Shown here one piece after another: positions 24,140 to 33,695 of a stretch of 64,000 nt of DNA. This DNA comes from a candidate division CSSED10-310 bacterium (lineage in GTDB: Bacteria; CSSED10-310; JAFGJC01): the NCBI GenBank assembly GCA_016927905.1, contig JAFGLW010000030.1, forward strand, positions 218,464 to 282,463, given 5' to 3'. The notes under the pieces are model-generated. The model did no database searches. It saw only the letters and a program-made list of their open reading frames with translations, and had not been told where the DNA came from. A program made the position numbers and the translations under genes. Each line of letters starts with the position of its first letter. Positions within the stretch are counted from its first letter, which is position 1.

Positions 24140-24922
24140 ATGAGCGGAAAATTCGAGGAATCACTGGCAAAAAGCCAGGCAGACATGGAAGATGCGTTGC
24201 GGTCTGTTCAATCGGCTGCGAATGCTTTGAAGCGAATCCGGAAAAGCATGCAGACCGGCGACATCAAAGCGTTGCCAAAACAAATGGATGCTGCGGATCA
24301 GGCACTGGGACGCGTCCATGAAGCGTTCCAGAAAGCCAGAGAAGGATGGGATTTTGACGAAGAAACTTATTTCAATTCCGGGTTGTTTTTCCAGGAAATT
24401 CTGGAGAGCGCCCGTACCGCCGGAGTCGATCTATTCGAAATGGACGGCAGGCTGTTTTGTTATCCAAGTATTTTGAAGCTCATGCCTGCAGACCGCGTTG
24501 TTTTTATTGACAAGAAACGGGAGAAACGGTTGCGACCTTCCTTTTTTCTCAAACTGCTCCATACCCATCAGAACAAACCGGTCCGATTCAAACCGGAGGC
24601 ATTTCTGGAGAGTATTTATTCAGCCTATGTGATCATTACCGAGCGCAAACGATTGAAATCTGACGGTCCGGATATCCCACTTCTAGACATCTACAAAATA
24701 CTGACCTTGTTACCGGGCCAATCCCGGGAATACAGCCGACAGGAATTCGCCCGGGATATCTATCTTCTGGATCAAAGTCATGTGACGGCGACCCGGGACC
24801 AATTAAAGGCCGCATTTCGCGGAAGCTCCGGCACGAGAAATCCCGCACGCTGCCTGAGGATCGTTACGCGGGAAGGTCATGAAAAACTCTATTACAGCAT
24901 ATCATTCAGCCGTCAAACTTAG
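24140..24922 (+). CDS. Unknown 260-aa protein, first gene of DUF2791/SNF2 operon
   Basis: No recognised family. The first ~70 residues look like a helical or coiled-coil region (alternating charged/hydrophobic, starting KFEESLAKSQADMEDALRSV). The middle (VDLFEMDGRLFCYPSILKLM, VVFIDKKREKRLRPSFFLKL) looks like a mixed alpha/beta domain, and the C-terminus is basic. It sits 44 bp upstream of the ATPase gene, in the same direction. It occupies the slot where related defence operons carry an adaptor (TerB-like in Shango), but I see no TerB motif. Confidence 0.75.
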   Translation: MSGKFEESLAKSQADMEDALRSVQSAANALKRIRKSMQTGDIKALPKQMDAADQALGRVHEAFQKAREGWDFDEETYFNSGLFFQEILESARTAGVDLFEMDGRLFCYPSILKLMPADRVVFIDKKREKRLRPSFFLKLLHTHQNKPVRFKPEAFLESIYSAYVIITERKRLKSDGPDIPLLDIYKILTLLPGQSREYSRQEFARDIYLLDQSHVTATRDQLKAAFRGSSGTRNPARCLRIVTREGHEKLYYSISFSRQT

Positions 24923-24966
24923 CCGTATTGCAGATTTCTGGTGGCGGATCGGGGAGGATTTCACCG

Positions 24967-27234
24967 ATGTATATTCGTCCTGAAAACTGGATTCAGGTCA
25001 TTGAAGAAGAATATCTGAAACGATTTGTGCTCAACGGCGGAAGTGTCGTCAAATTTGCGGTCACATTGGAAAACGTGGATCCGAAAGCCATCCGCTCATC
25101 ACTTCAAAAATCTGCGGTGCGGAATCGCTACATTTTCACCTTCGCGGATGCGGCAAATTGCAAAATACACATGATCGAGCAGCTTTTCTTTTCCCTGTCG
25201 CACCAGATCGATTGGGACGGGCTGGCGTTTTCGGTTCTCAAACGGATCATAGAGTCAAAAGGGTACCGGTTTCCGGATCTGGAAACGGCCGGTACCTCCG
25301 GGGATAATCGGTTATCTTTTGAGTCGATTGCCCGGATGAATGACAGGGTGACTCAGGAGTTTCAACGGGATGTCAGCATCTGGCTCGAACAGGAGATCTA
25401 TAAACGGGGCGATATGGCTCTGGAATTCAAAATCGCGATGCTCCGGTTGTGTTTTTTGCAGATGGATCGTCATACGGGCGGCATATCGGAATTCGTTCAT
25501 GACTCGGTCATCGAATGGCTTCACGGCTCCCTGTCCCGGATTTCGGAGCTGCGGTCCGCTTTGATTTTCCGGAAGATCGCGCGGAACAATGCACGGAACA
25601 TGTTGCTTTCGTTAAGCCCGTTTGTCAGGTTGGCCGGTTATTCCGGAGTGGTCATACATCTGGACATCGGCCGATATCTTGTGACGCAGCGGCAGGAGGT
25701 GCCGGAAGGTGAATTTTATTATACGAAAGCGGCTGCCATGGATTTGTATGAGGTTCTGCGGCAGTTCATTGACGGGACGGATCAGCAGCGGAACTGCCTG
25801 ATCGTCGTCACGGCGCCTTTGGGTTTCATTCAGAACGAGAAGCGTGGATTGAGCATCTATACGGCTCTGCGCGACCGGACGATCGAGGATGTTCATGACC
25901 GCACACGTGCCAATCCGATGGCTTCGCTTTCGCGGCTGGCGCACTGCGGTGAACCGTTGAGCATGCCGGATTTTAAAGACGGTTCCGATCCGGACGCCGT
26001 CCGGTATGAGCGTGCGATCGAGGCGCTGCGCTGCGGCGTTCCCAACGAGGATGCGGTTCGCGAACTGGAAACGTTTCAGGAGCATATCCGGGAACAGTTC
26101 CAGCTCCAGCTTCAAAAACTGAAAGAGCAGCCGCAGAGTCAGTCGCCCGGAATGCTGGTAGCCGGCGGATTTGGAGGCGGCAAGTCTCATCTTCTCCAGT
26201 CATTGCAAACCAGTGCTCTGCAGCAGAATTTCGCCTGCAGCCGGATCGTCATCAGCAAGGAAACACCGCTCTTCGATCCGGTGAAAATGTTTGCCGCCGC
26301 CGTTGCCAACCTGAGATTGCCCGGGAATCAGAACGGAGGGTTGGAGACGATTATCCACCGGCTGGATCCCGCCGGAGAACGGTTTCTGGCATTCGAGCGC
26401 TGGCTGAAGATGAACCGACGGGATCTTTCGGACCGGTTTGCGGCGACTTTATTTTTTTTCACCTGTGCCGGGAGCGATGTCGAGTTCATGGACCGGATCA
26501 TCCGGTACTGGAGCGGGGACAAATTGCTGGACAGCGAGATCAAGCGGCGGCTCAAACAGGTCGGGGAATTGCAGTCGTATGAATTAACACCGTTGAAGGC
26601 GGCGGATCTGGCGATGCAGCGGTTCCGGTTTATCGCACAATTGATGATTGCAGCCGGTTATGACGGCTGGGTGCTTTTCATCGATGAAGCGGAGTTGATC
26701 GGCCGGTACTCTCTGCTGCAACGATCCCGTTCGTATGGGAAAATGGCTCAGTTCCTGGGTCGGGTTTCCGACTGGAATTTCGAGGGAATGACATCGGTGA
26801 TCGCGATAACCGATGACTTTCAGAGCGCCGTACTGGACGAACGGAACGACATCGAAAAAGTTCCCAACCGGCTGCTCGCGCGCGGAACCGAATCCGATCT
26901 CTATCTGGCCCGGATTGCCGAACACTGCATGCGGATCATCCGGCAGGACCGGATTGTATTGCGTTCCCCGGATTCAGAAATCATTGATGCGACCTTTAAC
27001 CGGTTGCGCGATATCTATGGTGCGGCCTATCGGTTCCAACCCGGGGAAATCGGCCGGGGTGAGCTGCTTTCGTCTTCGAGGATCCGCCACTTTGTCAAGG
27101 GCTGGATCACGGAATGGGACCTCAAACGATTCGATCCCGGCTATAGACCGGATATCCAGACCGAAGTGGTTTCAACCGATTATACGCAGGACAGCGACCT
27201 GGAAAAGCCGCTCGGCGAGGTGGAAGACGGTTGA
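24967..27234 (+). CDS. Tandem DUF2791 (BrxD-like) ATPase with dead N-terminal half
   Basis: A 755-aa protein with two related halves. The C-terminal half is a full P-loop ATPase of the DUF2791/BREX ATP-binding family: Walker A GGFGGGKS (400-407), Walker B VLFIDEAE (569-576), and SVIAITDDF after it. The N-terminal half repeats the layout (NGGSVVKFAV at 23-32, VVIHLDIGRY at 228-237, LIVVTAPLGF) but the glycine/lysine P-loop is gone. GGGGAGG precedes the ATG at 24967. A fused pseudo-ATPase/ATPase is expected to form fixed pairs inside a ring (inference). It overlaps the helicase gene by 4 bp. Confidence 0.8.
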   Translation: MYIRPENWIQVIEEEYLKRFVLNGGSVVKFAVTLENVDPKAIRSSLQKSAVRNRYIFTFADAANCKIHMIEQLFFSLSHQIDWDGLAFSVLKRIIESKGYRFPDLETAGTSGDNRLSFESIARMNDRVTQEFQRDVSIWLEQEIYKRGDMALEFKIAMLRLCFLQMDRHTGGISEFVHDSVIEWLHGSLSRISELRSALIFRKIARNNARNMLLSLSPFVRLAGYSGVVIHLDIGRYLVTQRQEVPEGEFYYTKAAAMDLYEVLRQFIDGTDQQRNCLIVVTAPLGFIQNEKRGLSIYTALRDRTIEDVHDRTRANPMASLSRLAHCGEPLSMPDFKDGSDPDAVRYERAIEALRCGVPNEDAVRELETFQEHIREQFQLQLQKLKEQPQSQSPGMLVAGGFGGGKSHLLQSLQTSALQQNFACSRIVISKETPLFDPVKMFAAAVANLRLPGNQNGGLETIIHRLDPAGERFLAFERWLKMNRRDLSDRFAATLFFFTCAGSDVEFMDRIIRYWSGDKLLDSEIKRRLKQVGELQSYELTPLKAADLAMQRFRFIAQLMIAAGYDGWVLFIDEAELIGRYSLLQRSRSYGKMAQFLGRVSDWNFEGMTSVIAITDDFQSAVLDERNDIEKVPNRLLARGTESDLYLARIAEHCMRIIRQDRIVLRSPDSEIIDATFNRLRDIYGAAYRFQPGEIGRGELLSSSRIRHFVKGWITEWDLKRFDPGYRPDIQTEVVSTDYTQDSDLEKPLGEVEDG

Positions 27235-28661
27235 TCCGGGATGGTGTGACGGGGGGATCGGATCCGAAGCGTGCCTGTCAGCGGTTTACATGGCCGAATC
27301 GTTTTTTTCCCTACCAGCTGGATGGAATCGGCGCGATCATAAGCCACGATCATCTGCTTCTGGCGGATGATATGGGTCTGGGAAAAACCATCCAGATGAT
27401 CGCAGCGCTCCGGATCATGCTGGCATCCGGAACGATTCACGATGTTCTCGTTCTGGTTCCTGCGAGCCTGATGTTGCAGTGGCGGAAGGAGTTGCGCCTT
27501 TGGGCGCCCGAAATCCGTGTATCCACCGTTCACGGTTCCCCGGTTGAACGCAACTGGCAATGGCGGGTTCCGGCCAGCATTTTTCTGACTTCATACCATT
27601 CGTTTGCACAGGATTTCAGCGGCCGGAAGCGGTCGCTGATGTCGGAAAGGGTCTGGGATGCCGTCGTATTGGACGAAGCGCAGAAAATAAAAAACGCGGA
27701 TACGGTTATCAGCTGCAAATGCAAACAGATCCTCAGGAAACGCGCGTACGCGCTGACCGGCACGCCTCTGGAAAACAAAATAAACGATCTGATCTCGATT
27801 CTGAATTTCCTGCAGGCCAAACTGGAGAATCCGAACGGTTCAGATCAAACCAATGATTCACCCAGCATCCGAGCAATTCATGATCGCGTTCAGTTGCGGC
27901 GGAAAAAGATGGATGTCCTGCCGCAACTCCCTCCGAAAATGGTTCATGACATCCATCTGGAATTGACCGGGATGCAAGAGAGAGCATACATCCGGGCGGA
28001 AACGGAGGGCATCATGGCCTTGCGGAACCGCCCCAAGATATTGATCACTCATATTCTGGCGTTGATCCTGAGATTGAAACAGATCTGTAACGCCTGCCCT
28101 GAAACGGGAAGATCCGCCAAGTTTTCGGATCTGATGAATCGCCTGTCCCAGATCGTATCTGCGGGGCACCGGGCCATCGTGTTTTCTCAGTTCACGGATG
28201 ATGTTTTCGGATGTTACGCACTGGCCGATGTCTTGAAACACTTCAATCCGCTGGTGTTCACGGGAGGCCAGTCAATTCAGCAGCGGGCGGATGTCATCCG
28301 CCGCTTCAAGGATCAGAGGGATCATGAGGTACTGATTCTCTCGCTGCGGGCTGGCGGCCTGGGTCTGAATCTGCAGGACGCCAGTTATGTGTTCCATATG
28401 GATCGCTGGTGGAATCCGGCGGTGGAAAGCCAGGCGGAGGACCGCGCCCATCGGCTGGGGCAGACCGTCCCGGTCAATGTATATCGATATATCACTTCGA
28501 ACACCATCGAGGAACGGATCGATCTGATCATCCAAAAGAAACGGCATCTTTTCAGAGAAATTGTGGACGATGTGAGCATCGATCTGAGCGGTCTGTTTTC
28601 CCGGGCGGAGCTTTTAAGCATATTAGGGTTAGAGGACCCGGAGAAGCCCGGCCGGGCCTGA
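27231..28661 (+). CDS. SNF2-family helicase/translocase
   Basis: A 476-aa SF2 enzyme with a complete motif set: Q-like FFPYQLDGIGAI, motif I DDMGLGKT (46-53), II LDEAQ (147-151), III LTGTPLEN, IV VFSQF, V LRAGGLGLNLQ, and VI QAEDRAHRLGQ. It lacks extra targeting domains. The start is taken as TTG at 27231 (TTGA overlap with the ATPase stop); GTG at 27246 is an alternative. It probably translocates on double-stranded DNA as the motor of the operon's complex. Confidence 0.85.
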   Translation: MIRDGVTGGSDPKRACQRFTWPNRFFPYQLDGIGAIISHDHLLLADDMGLGKTIQMIAALRIMLASGTIHDVLVLVPASLMLQWRKELRLWAPEIRVSTVHGSPVERNWQWRVPASIFLTSYHSFAQDFSGRKRSLMSERVWDAVVLDEAQKIKNADTVISCKCKQILRKRAYALTGTPLENKINDLISILNFLQAKLENPNGSDQTNDSPSIRAIHDRVQLRRKKMDVLPQLPPKMVHDIHLELTGMQERAYIRAETEGIMALRNRPKILITHILALILRLKQICNACPETGRSAKFSDLMNRLSQIVSAGHRAIVFSQFTDDVFGCYALADVLKHFNPLVFTGGQSIQQRADVIRRFKDQRDHEVLILSLRAGGLGLNLQDASYVFHMDRWWNPAVESQAEDRAHRLGQTVPVNVYRYITSNTIEERIDLIIQKKRHLFREIVDDVSIDLSGLFSRAELLSILGLEDPEKPGRA

Positions 28662-28989
28662 CCGGGTTCGAGGCATCTAAAGCACATTCCGCATTTTCAA
28701 TCGAATGTTTTTCAATAACATGCAACGTGACCGCAATCCGAATTCCGATCGCCACCGCATTCACTGATTTTACAATAAGTGCTACAATATCAATAAATGT
28801 AGCATAATGCCGCTCGGAGTTCTCTGTGTAAACATGAGTGAGACACCTCCCCTTGTATAAAATTGAGTAGTAAACTATGAGGGCGAGGATAGAGGGAATA
28901 AGATGAGACAGAGGGTATTGATTTCATATCGCCGGTTTGTTAGGTTTTCCATTGAAATATCACGGGACAACTCTCGCTGGAGGGTGATC
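28662..28989. other. Intergenic stretch, nothing clear
   Basis: Contains a 12-bp palindrome GCCCGGCCGGGC near the end of the helicase gene and an AT-rich patch (ATTTTACAATAAGTGCTACA). No gene, terminator or repeat with real support. Confidence 0.4.
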
Positions 28990-31900
28990 ATGAATGGAAT
29001 GACCATACGTGTGTTTAGCTGGATGTTTACATTTTTGTTGACCGGATTGATTGCCTGGGCGATACCCCGAAGTTCCGCTCAGGACACACCTGTCCGGGTC
29101 CGATGTCTTTACAACGGATATATTCTGACGGTGGATCCGGATCTGGCACTCTCGGATTCCGCCACGGACGACCGGTACCGGCTGTATGTGCTGCATGCCC
29201 TGCTGGTGGATCCGAACACCGGCCGAATCGCGGCGATCTACCCGTCGCTGCCGGGAAATCCCGGCACGACCGGTCAAATCGCGCTGCCGCTGTCGTCGTA
29301 TCCGGATCTGTTGACACTCGAAACGCCGCCGTCACCGGGCGTCACCGCCCATCAGGTCATCGATTACTGGCGCAGTGAGGGTGTCGACGAATCGCTTTTA
29401 GCGGGTTTGAGTCCGATCGATTTAAATGGATCGGTGGTGACTCCGGGTCTTCTGGACGATCATTTCCACGTGACCAGCTTTTCCAAAAAAATGCCTGCGC
29501 CCGGCGAAACTTTCGGATTCATCGCAGATGTCAGCGACCCGTCCTATTACACCGATACAGAGACCTGGGAACAAGTCTGTATCCGGGAAACACTATGGGA
29601 AATCGTCGCGGACGCCAACCGGCATATTGCGGACAAGGGGAAATCCACCATGTATCTTCACGGGTACTGGTTGACCGAGATCGACGATCCGCAAGGTTCG
29701 GCCGTGTTTCCGGATACATTCATGTATGCAGAAGGAACCGGTGATCAGACGAGTCTGGCGAACGATGTGTATATTTTGAACCGTATCGGTCGAGGCGAGG
29801 GTGTGCCCATGGAGCCACCGGACGACCCCTGTAATTCCGATCCGTCCGAATGGCCCCCCTGCAATTACGAAACCCTGCCGGCAGTCATGGTGCATACCAG
29901 CGGGCAGGTCTGTTTTTACACTCCGGGGGTCCTCGAACGGTTCAACGATTTCCAGATCAATATCATGGGTTGCCAGTTCGATCCGGTGGAAGTCTTACAG
30001 GTGACGGCGCCGGGACCGGATGAGACGGAATGGACCATCACCGTGAATCCGGCCAGCCCGGGCGCAACCCAGTTGCTGGCGCTGACGCCTCCGTTCAATG
30101 TCGATGCGGCTGCAGATACCGGTTCGCCTGTTCAGACATTATATGTTCCGTTTGTCGTGATCGAAAGCGACCCGGAGAACGGGAGCGTGTATGCCCGTCC
30201 TTTCTTCGAAGATCTGGCGGAGGACGTGTTCAGTGAGCCGTTCGACACGGCAATTCTGAAACCGTTCTACCGACCGATTCCGGAAGTGATCAGCCGGGAA
30301 TCCTGGAATGCGGCGGCGGAATATGCCGGTCATTCACCGTCGGAGGAACTGACGGATTACGGAGACTGGAACCCGGCGGAACCTTATAGCACCAACTGGT
30401 ATAACGGCTCGGAACGGGGGTTGCTGCAGTATTTCCACGACGATGTGGATGACGTCTGGCGACCGAGCGGATACGCGGAACATTATGTCATGCGGGATGC
30501 GCTGTCGTCGTTTGTTCTGGATACGCCGACGGTCGGGGATTGCGTGGAGCAGAGGCGCAGACTCGCGAGATGGTGCCACCGCCACGGGATCACCGGCGTC
30601 AACGACATCATGTTTTATCGGCGAACGACGAATGAATACGAGTTTTCCTCCTACGAAGAATTGTCCTATGACCATGGAACGTCCGGAACCGAGTATTCCG
30701 ATCGCGGCCCCTACAATCTCCGGACCGGCCTGTATTATTACCTGGAAAACGCCGGGGAGGTCGGGCAGATCAAGGCACTGGCGCACGATCCGGACGGCGG
30801 GTACGACATGCAGCGCTTGGTTCCACCCGTCGGACATCCGGAATATCCGGGTTGGGTGCGCTGGCAGGGCTGGAAGATGCAGTTGGACGGGGGCACCGGC
30901 GCTCGGACGATCTTTTCCAGCGCCCCCGTGGCTAAAATTCAGAGGACGGATGAATATCCCACCGTTGACGAGAATGGAAATGCGGTTTTGTTCATGGATC
31001 ATGGATTCGGCCTGTTGACCATGACCAACGAGCATGAACAGGTGTTTACCAGCCGGGAAACAGCAGCGCTTTACTGGATTGTCCGTGAATCGGATCCGAC
31101 CCTTCCGGAGTTTTACAATCCGGATATCCAGCACAACTGGAGTTTTTTGAAAAACGGCGTCCTGAGCCTGCTGTACCGCGATATCGATCCGGATGCCCTG
31201 GCCGGTGACCTGGCCGAACTGGATCATGTGGAGTTGATCGTCAGCGAAGATCCGCCGGTGAACCAACCGGCGGACCTGGCGGATAAAATCACGCGCCTGG
31301 TGGATCAGATCGATGACGGCTTCGAACGCACCCTGTCGGCAATGGCGAAAATATGGTACGAGGTGTCCCTTGAGGTGTCACAGGGTGTTCCCATACCGCA
31401 TCAGGTCGCCTGCCACTGTCTGGGCGACGGCGCTGTGGATTTATATGTCTACATGATCAAGACACTGAAATACGACGTGGAGTATTTGCCGGATAACTGG
31501 GATGATCTGCCGTCCTACTGGCAGTCGGTCATTCCGGAAGATGCGGATCTCGGCGTGATCAAACGGATGTTCGAGGGGGAGCGGTACCGGGTGGAACATC
31601 TCCTCAATTACTCCTGCATCGCCACCGCAAATATCAAGGGCAACAACGGGATCGATCGGGACACCTCACCGGATGCCCGGAACGTCGTGTTCTCGACCCA
31701 GCCGTCTCTGCTGGCATTGGACGGCAAGGTGTTCGGAACGAAGATATTCCCGTATGCACAGGAATTATGGGAGATTCCGAACGATCTCGCAGCCAACTAC
31801 TGGCGTGGTGTGCCGTGGCGTCCCCGGAGCCACCATCACATGCCCTGCCCGCTTTATACGGACTGGGATATCCCATTTACGTTGAACACCGATCCGCCCT

Positions 31901-32760
31901 CCGTCCGCGATCCCCGCCCCGCTCTGACGGTTGTCGCCGCCGTGGCCCGGACACCGCTGGAAATCGATCCCACACACTGGGTCGGACAGATCGGAACGGA
32001 TCCGGTCAACCGGCCGCCGGATTATCTGACTGGCAAAGTCTATTCACCGTTCGGACTGACAACGGAAACCCCCACCAATCCCATGCGGCTCAGCATCGAG
32101 CAGGCGCTGTGCGCCATGACGTTCTGGGCTGCATATGTGTGCGAAGCTGAGCGGGAGCAGGGGGCGGTCGCTGTTCCGGTATCCGGTACCGGAGCGCCCG
32201 GGTGGTATGCGGATCTGGTCGTGTGGCAGTTCAATCCCCTTGGCATCCGGAGTCCCGGGGGTATGTCCCTGGAACAGCTCGGGAGAACGCCTGAAGGGGT
32301 TCAGGAAAGTGAGCGGCTGGGAGTGGTCAATGCGTTCATCTCGAAGTTCCTGCCCGAAATGACATTGGTCGGCGCCGTGCCCGTCTGGCGGAAAGGCGTA
32401 CGGATCGACATGCCCCTGACGGCGCATCCCGGGGAATCGTTTTTCGTGACCGGATATCTGGACAATCCGGAACCGCCCATGATGAACACTCCCGTTTTCT
32501 TCCTACTGGATGTTTACGGCGAATACTGGTTCTGGCCGGGTTGGACCTACTTTCATCCCCCGGAATCGGAAGCGATCGATTACGATCTGATGGATCTGGC
32601 GACGGGCACGACCGCCGTGGACGTAATTGAGGAATTCATCTGGCCGGATACGGGCTCGCAGTCCGTGAACGGTCTTTATTTTTATGGTGCGATGCTGAAT
32701 TCCACTATGACCGACCTTGACGGTGAAATGGCGATCGTTGAATGGGGGTACGGACCGTAA
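28990..32760 (+). CDS. Secreted amidohydrolase-3-like protein with shared C-terminal domain
   Basis: A 1256-aa exported protein. The signal peptide runs to about residue 31 (SSAQD). The body follows the YtcJ/amidohydrolase_3 plan: SVVTPGLLDDHFHV with the metal-binding HxH (158-160), WCHRHGITGVND, MQLDGGTGART, CHCLGDGAVD, RVEHLL, and the late ADLVVW segment. Large insertions make it far longer than the ~550-aa norm. The C-terminal ~110 residues (FFLLDVYGEYWFWPGW ... FYGAMLN) form a domain shared with two other secreted proteins here. The ATG at 28990 has GGAGGG upstream. The substrate is unknown. Confidence 0.75.
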   Translation: MNGMTIRVFSWMFTFLLTGLIAWAIPRSSAQDTPVRVRCLYNGYILTVDPDLALSDSATDDRYRLYVLHALLVDPNTGRIAAIYPSLPGNPGTTGQIALPLSSYPDLLTLETPPSPGVTAHQVIDYWRSEGVDESLLAGLSPIDLNGSVVTPGLLDDHFHVTSFSKKMPAPGETFGFIADVSDPSYYTDTETWEQVCIRETLWEIVADANRHIADKGKSTMYLHGYWLTEIDDPQGSAVFPDTFMYAEGTGDQTSLANDVYILNRIGRGEGVPMEPPDDPCNSDPSEWPPCNYETLPAVMVHTSGQVCFYTPGVLERFNDFQINIMGCQFDPVEVLQVTAPGPDETEWTITVNPASPGATQLLALTPPFNVDAAADTGSPVQTLYVPFVVIESDPENGSVYARPFFEDLAEDVFSEPFDTAILKPFYRPIPEVISRESWNAAAEYAGHSPSEELTDYGDWNPAEPYSTNWYNGSERGLLQYFHDDVDDVWRPSGYAEHYVMRDALSSFVLDTPTVGDCVEQRRRLARWCHRHGITGVNDIMFYRRTTNEYEFSSYEELSYDHGTSGTEYSDRGPYNLRTGLYYYLENAGEVGQIKALAHDPDGGYDMQRLVPPVGHPEYPGWVRWQGWKMQLDGGTGARTIFSSAPVAKIQRTDEYPTVDENGNAVLFMDHGFGLLTMTNEHEQVFTSRETAALYWIVRESDPTLPEFYNPDIQHNWSFLKNGVLSLLYRDIDPDALAGDLAELDHVELIVSEDPPVNQPADLADKITRLVDQIDDGFERTLSAMAKIWYEVSLEVSQGVPIPHQVACHCLGDGAVDLYVYMIKTLKYDVEYLPDNWDDLPSYWQSVIPEDADLGVIKRMFEGERYRVEHLLNYSCIATANIKGNNGIDRDTSPDARNVVFSTQPSLLALDGKVFGTKIFPYAQELWEIPNDLAANYWRGVPWRPRSHHHMPCPLYTDWDIPFTLNTDPPSVRDPRPALTVVAAVARTPLEIDPTHWVGQIGTDPVNRPPDYLTGKVYSPFGLTTETPTNPMRLSIEQALCAMTFWAAYVCEAEREQGAVAVPVSGTGAPGWYADLVVWQFNPLGIRSPGGMSLEQLGRTPEGVQESERLGVVNAFISKFLPEMTLVGAVPVWRKGVRIDMPLTAHPGESFFVTGYLDNPEPPMMNTPVFFLLDVYGEYWFWPGWTYFHPPESEAIDYDLMDLATGTTAVDVIEEFIWPDTGSQSVNGLYFYGAMLNSTMTDLDGEMAIVEWGYGP

Positions 32761-32814
32761 CCCGATGCATACAGCATGCAGTTTCGCAATTCGTTTCTAT
32801 TTTTCCAGGTATCC

Positions 32815-33394
32815 CTATTCCTCCATGTCATAAACAATCGGATCGCCTGTTCCGGCCGTCAGAAGCGATCCCCAGAACTTCAGTCCGCTCACGACGCCTT
32901 CGGCGTAGGGTCAGGTGAACTGAAGGATCACATCCGCTTCCTGATCTCCCGCTGGAACAGACCAGGTCCTGTAATCCACGCCGGTTGTCCAGCCGGGCCA
33001 GTACCAATACATCCCGTATATATCTCCAATATGTTTTATTCATCCATATTCAGGGTTCTGTAGGGATTGCTGTAAATACGGCGGAACATTTCAGGTCCCC
33101 CGTTTCCGAGATCGTCGGCCATCCGTCTTTCACCGATGTTTCGATTTGAAGCGGAAGACGGTCCGTGGCACAGACGGTGACAGACTGGACGGAATCCTGA
33201 GTAATGCTCGGATCGGCAGTGTTGGTGATGCGGATGGCATGGAACGGCTCAACCGTCCGGGTTTCGGTTGTGAGGTTACGTGAGCCGGCGATTTTGGTTT
33301 TATCGATTAAAGAGACGGGATCAACAGATTTTTTGATTCCGGTTATCCGCCGGGGTTCCAGCCACGGGAACCGTGGCAGGTGATACTGAAACAC
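32815..33394 (-). pseudogene. Broken DUF2807 protein with the shared C-terminal domain
   Basis: The upstream part (33062-33394) reads as a DUF2807/head-GIN domain: GSRNLTTETRTVEPFHAIRI, ITQDSVQSVTV, LQIETSVKDGWPTIS. After a frameshift near 33050, the shared C-terminal domain follows: DIYGMYWYWPGWTTG, VILQFT, then TGA (32911-32913) where paralogues have Trp (FTWP), and PYAEGVVSGLKFWGSLL. Thus at least one frameshift and one nonsense codon are present. Confidence 0.75.
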
Positions 33395-33695
33395 GCGCCG
33401 GAGTTGGGCATTTTCTACTCAAATTGACCTCCAAAGTCAATCTGCGGGGGAACGCACCGTTTTTAAACCGGCTTGATTTTATCGCGGCACGATCCCTCTG
33501 AACCTGATGATCGGGACATCTGGAAATGTGTTCCCGTGATGTGAATGCCTGCGATCATCTGACAGGCGGTTTGAAATGATCAGCCCGGATTTGCCCGGGG
33601 CTCAAAAAGTTGATAATTATCAGTGGTTATACAACCGGTGATATTGCCAGCGTGAATATCGGAGTGGGAATTCCGGTTTTAGGAACAGCAAAAAA
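33395..33695. other. Intergenic stretch, nothing clear
   Basis: Between the decayed gene and the cytochrome operon. No gene, hairpin or repeat is supported. The cytochrome promoter should be here but no clear box pair is visible. Confidence 0.3.

Noticed and set aside
24140..28661. Complete BREX locus
   Set aside because: No PglZ, BrxC, PglX methylase, BrxA/B or BrxL gene nearby; only the DUF2791 ATPase and a helicase resemble BREX parts.
30334..31266. Minus-strand frame of 310 codons inside the amidohydrolase gene
   Set aside because: No RBS or homology; the forward gene carries all family motifs.
16300..32913. Reassignment of TGA to an amino acid
   Set aside because: TGA interrupts the integrase and the DUF2807 remnant, but many intact genes end in TGA, including overlapping ATGA and GTGA junctions. 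Simple decay explains both.
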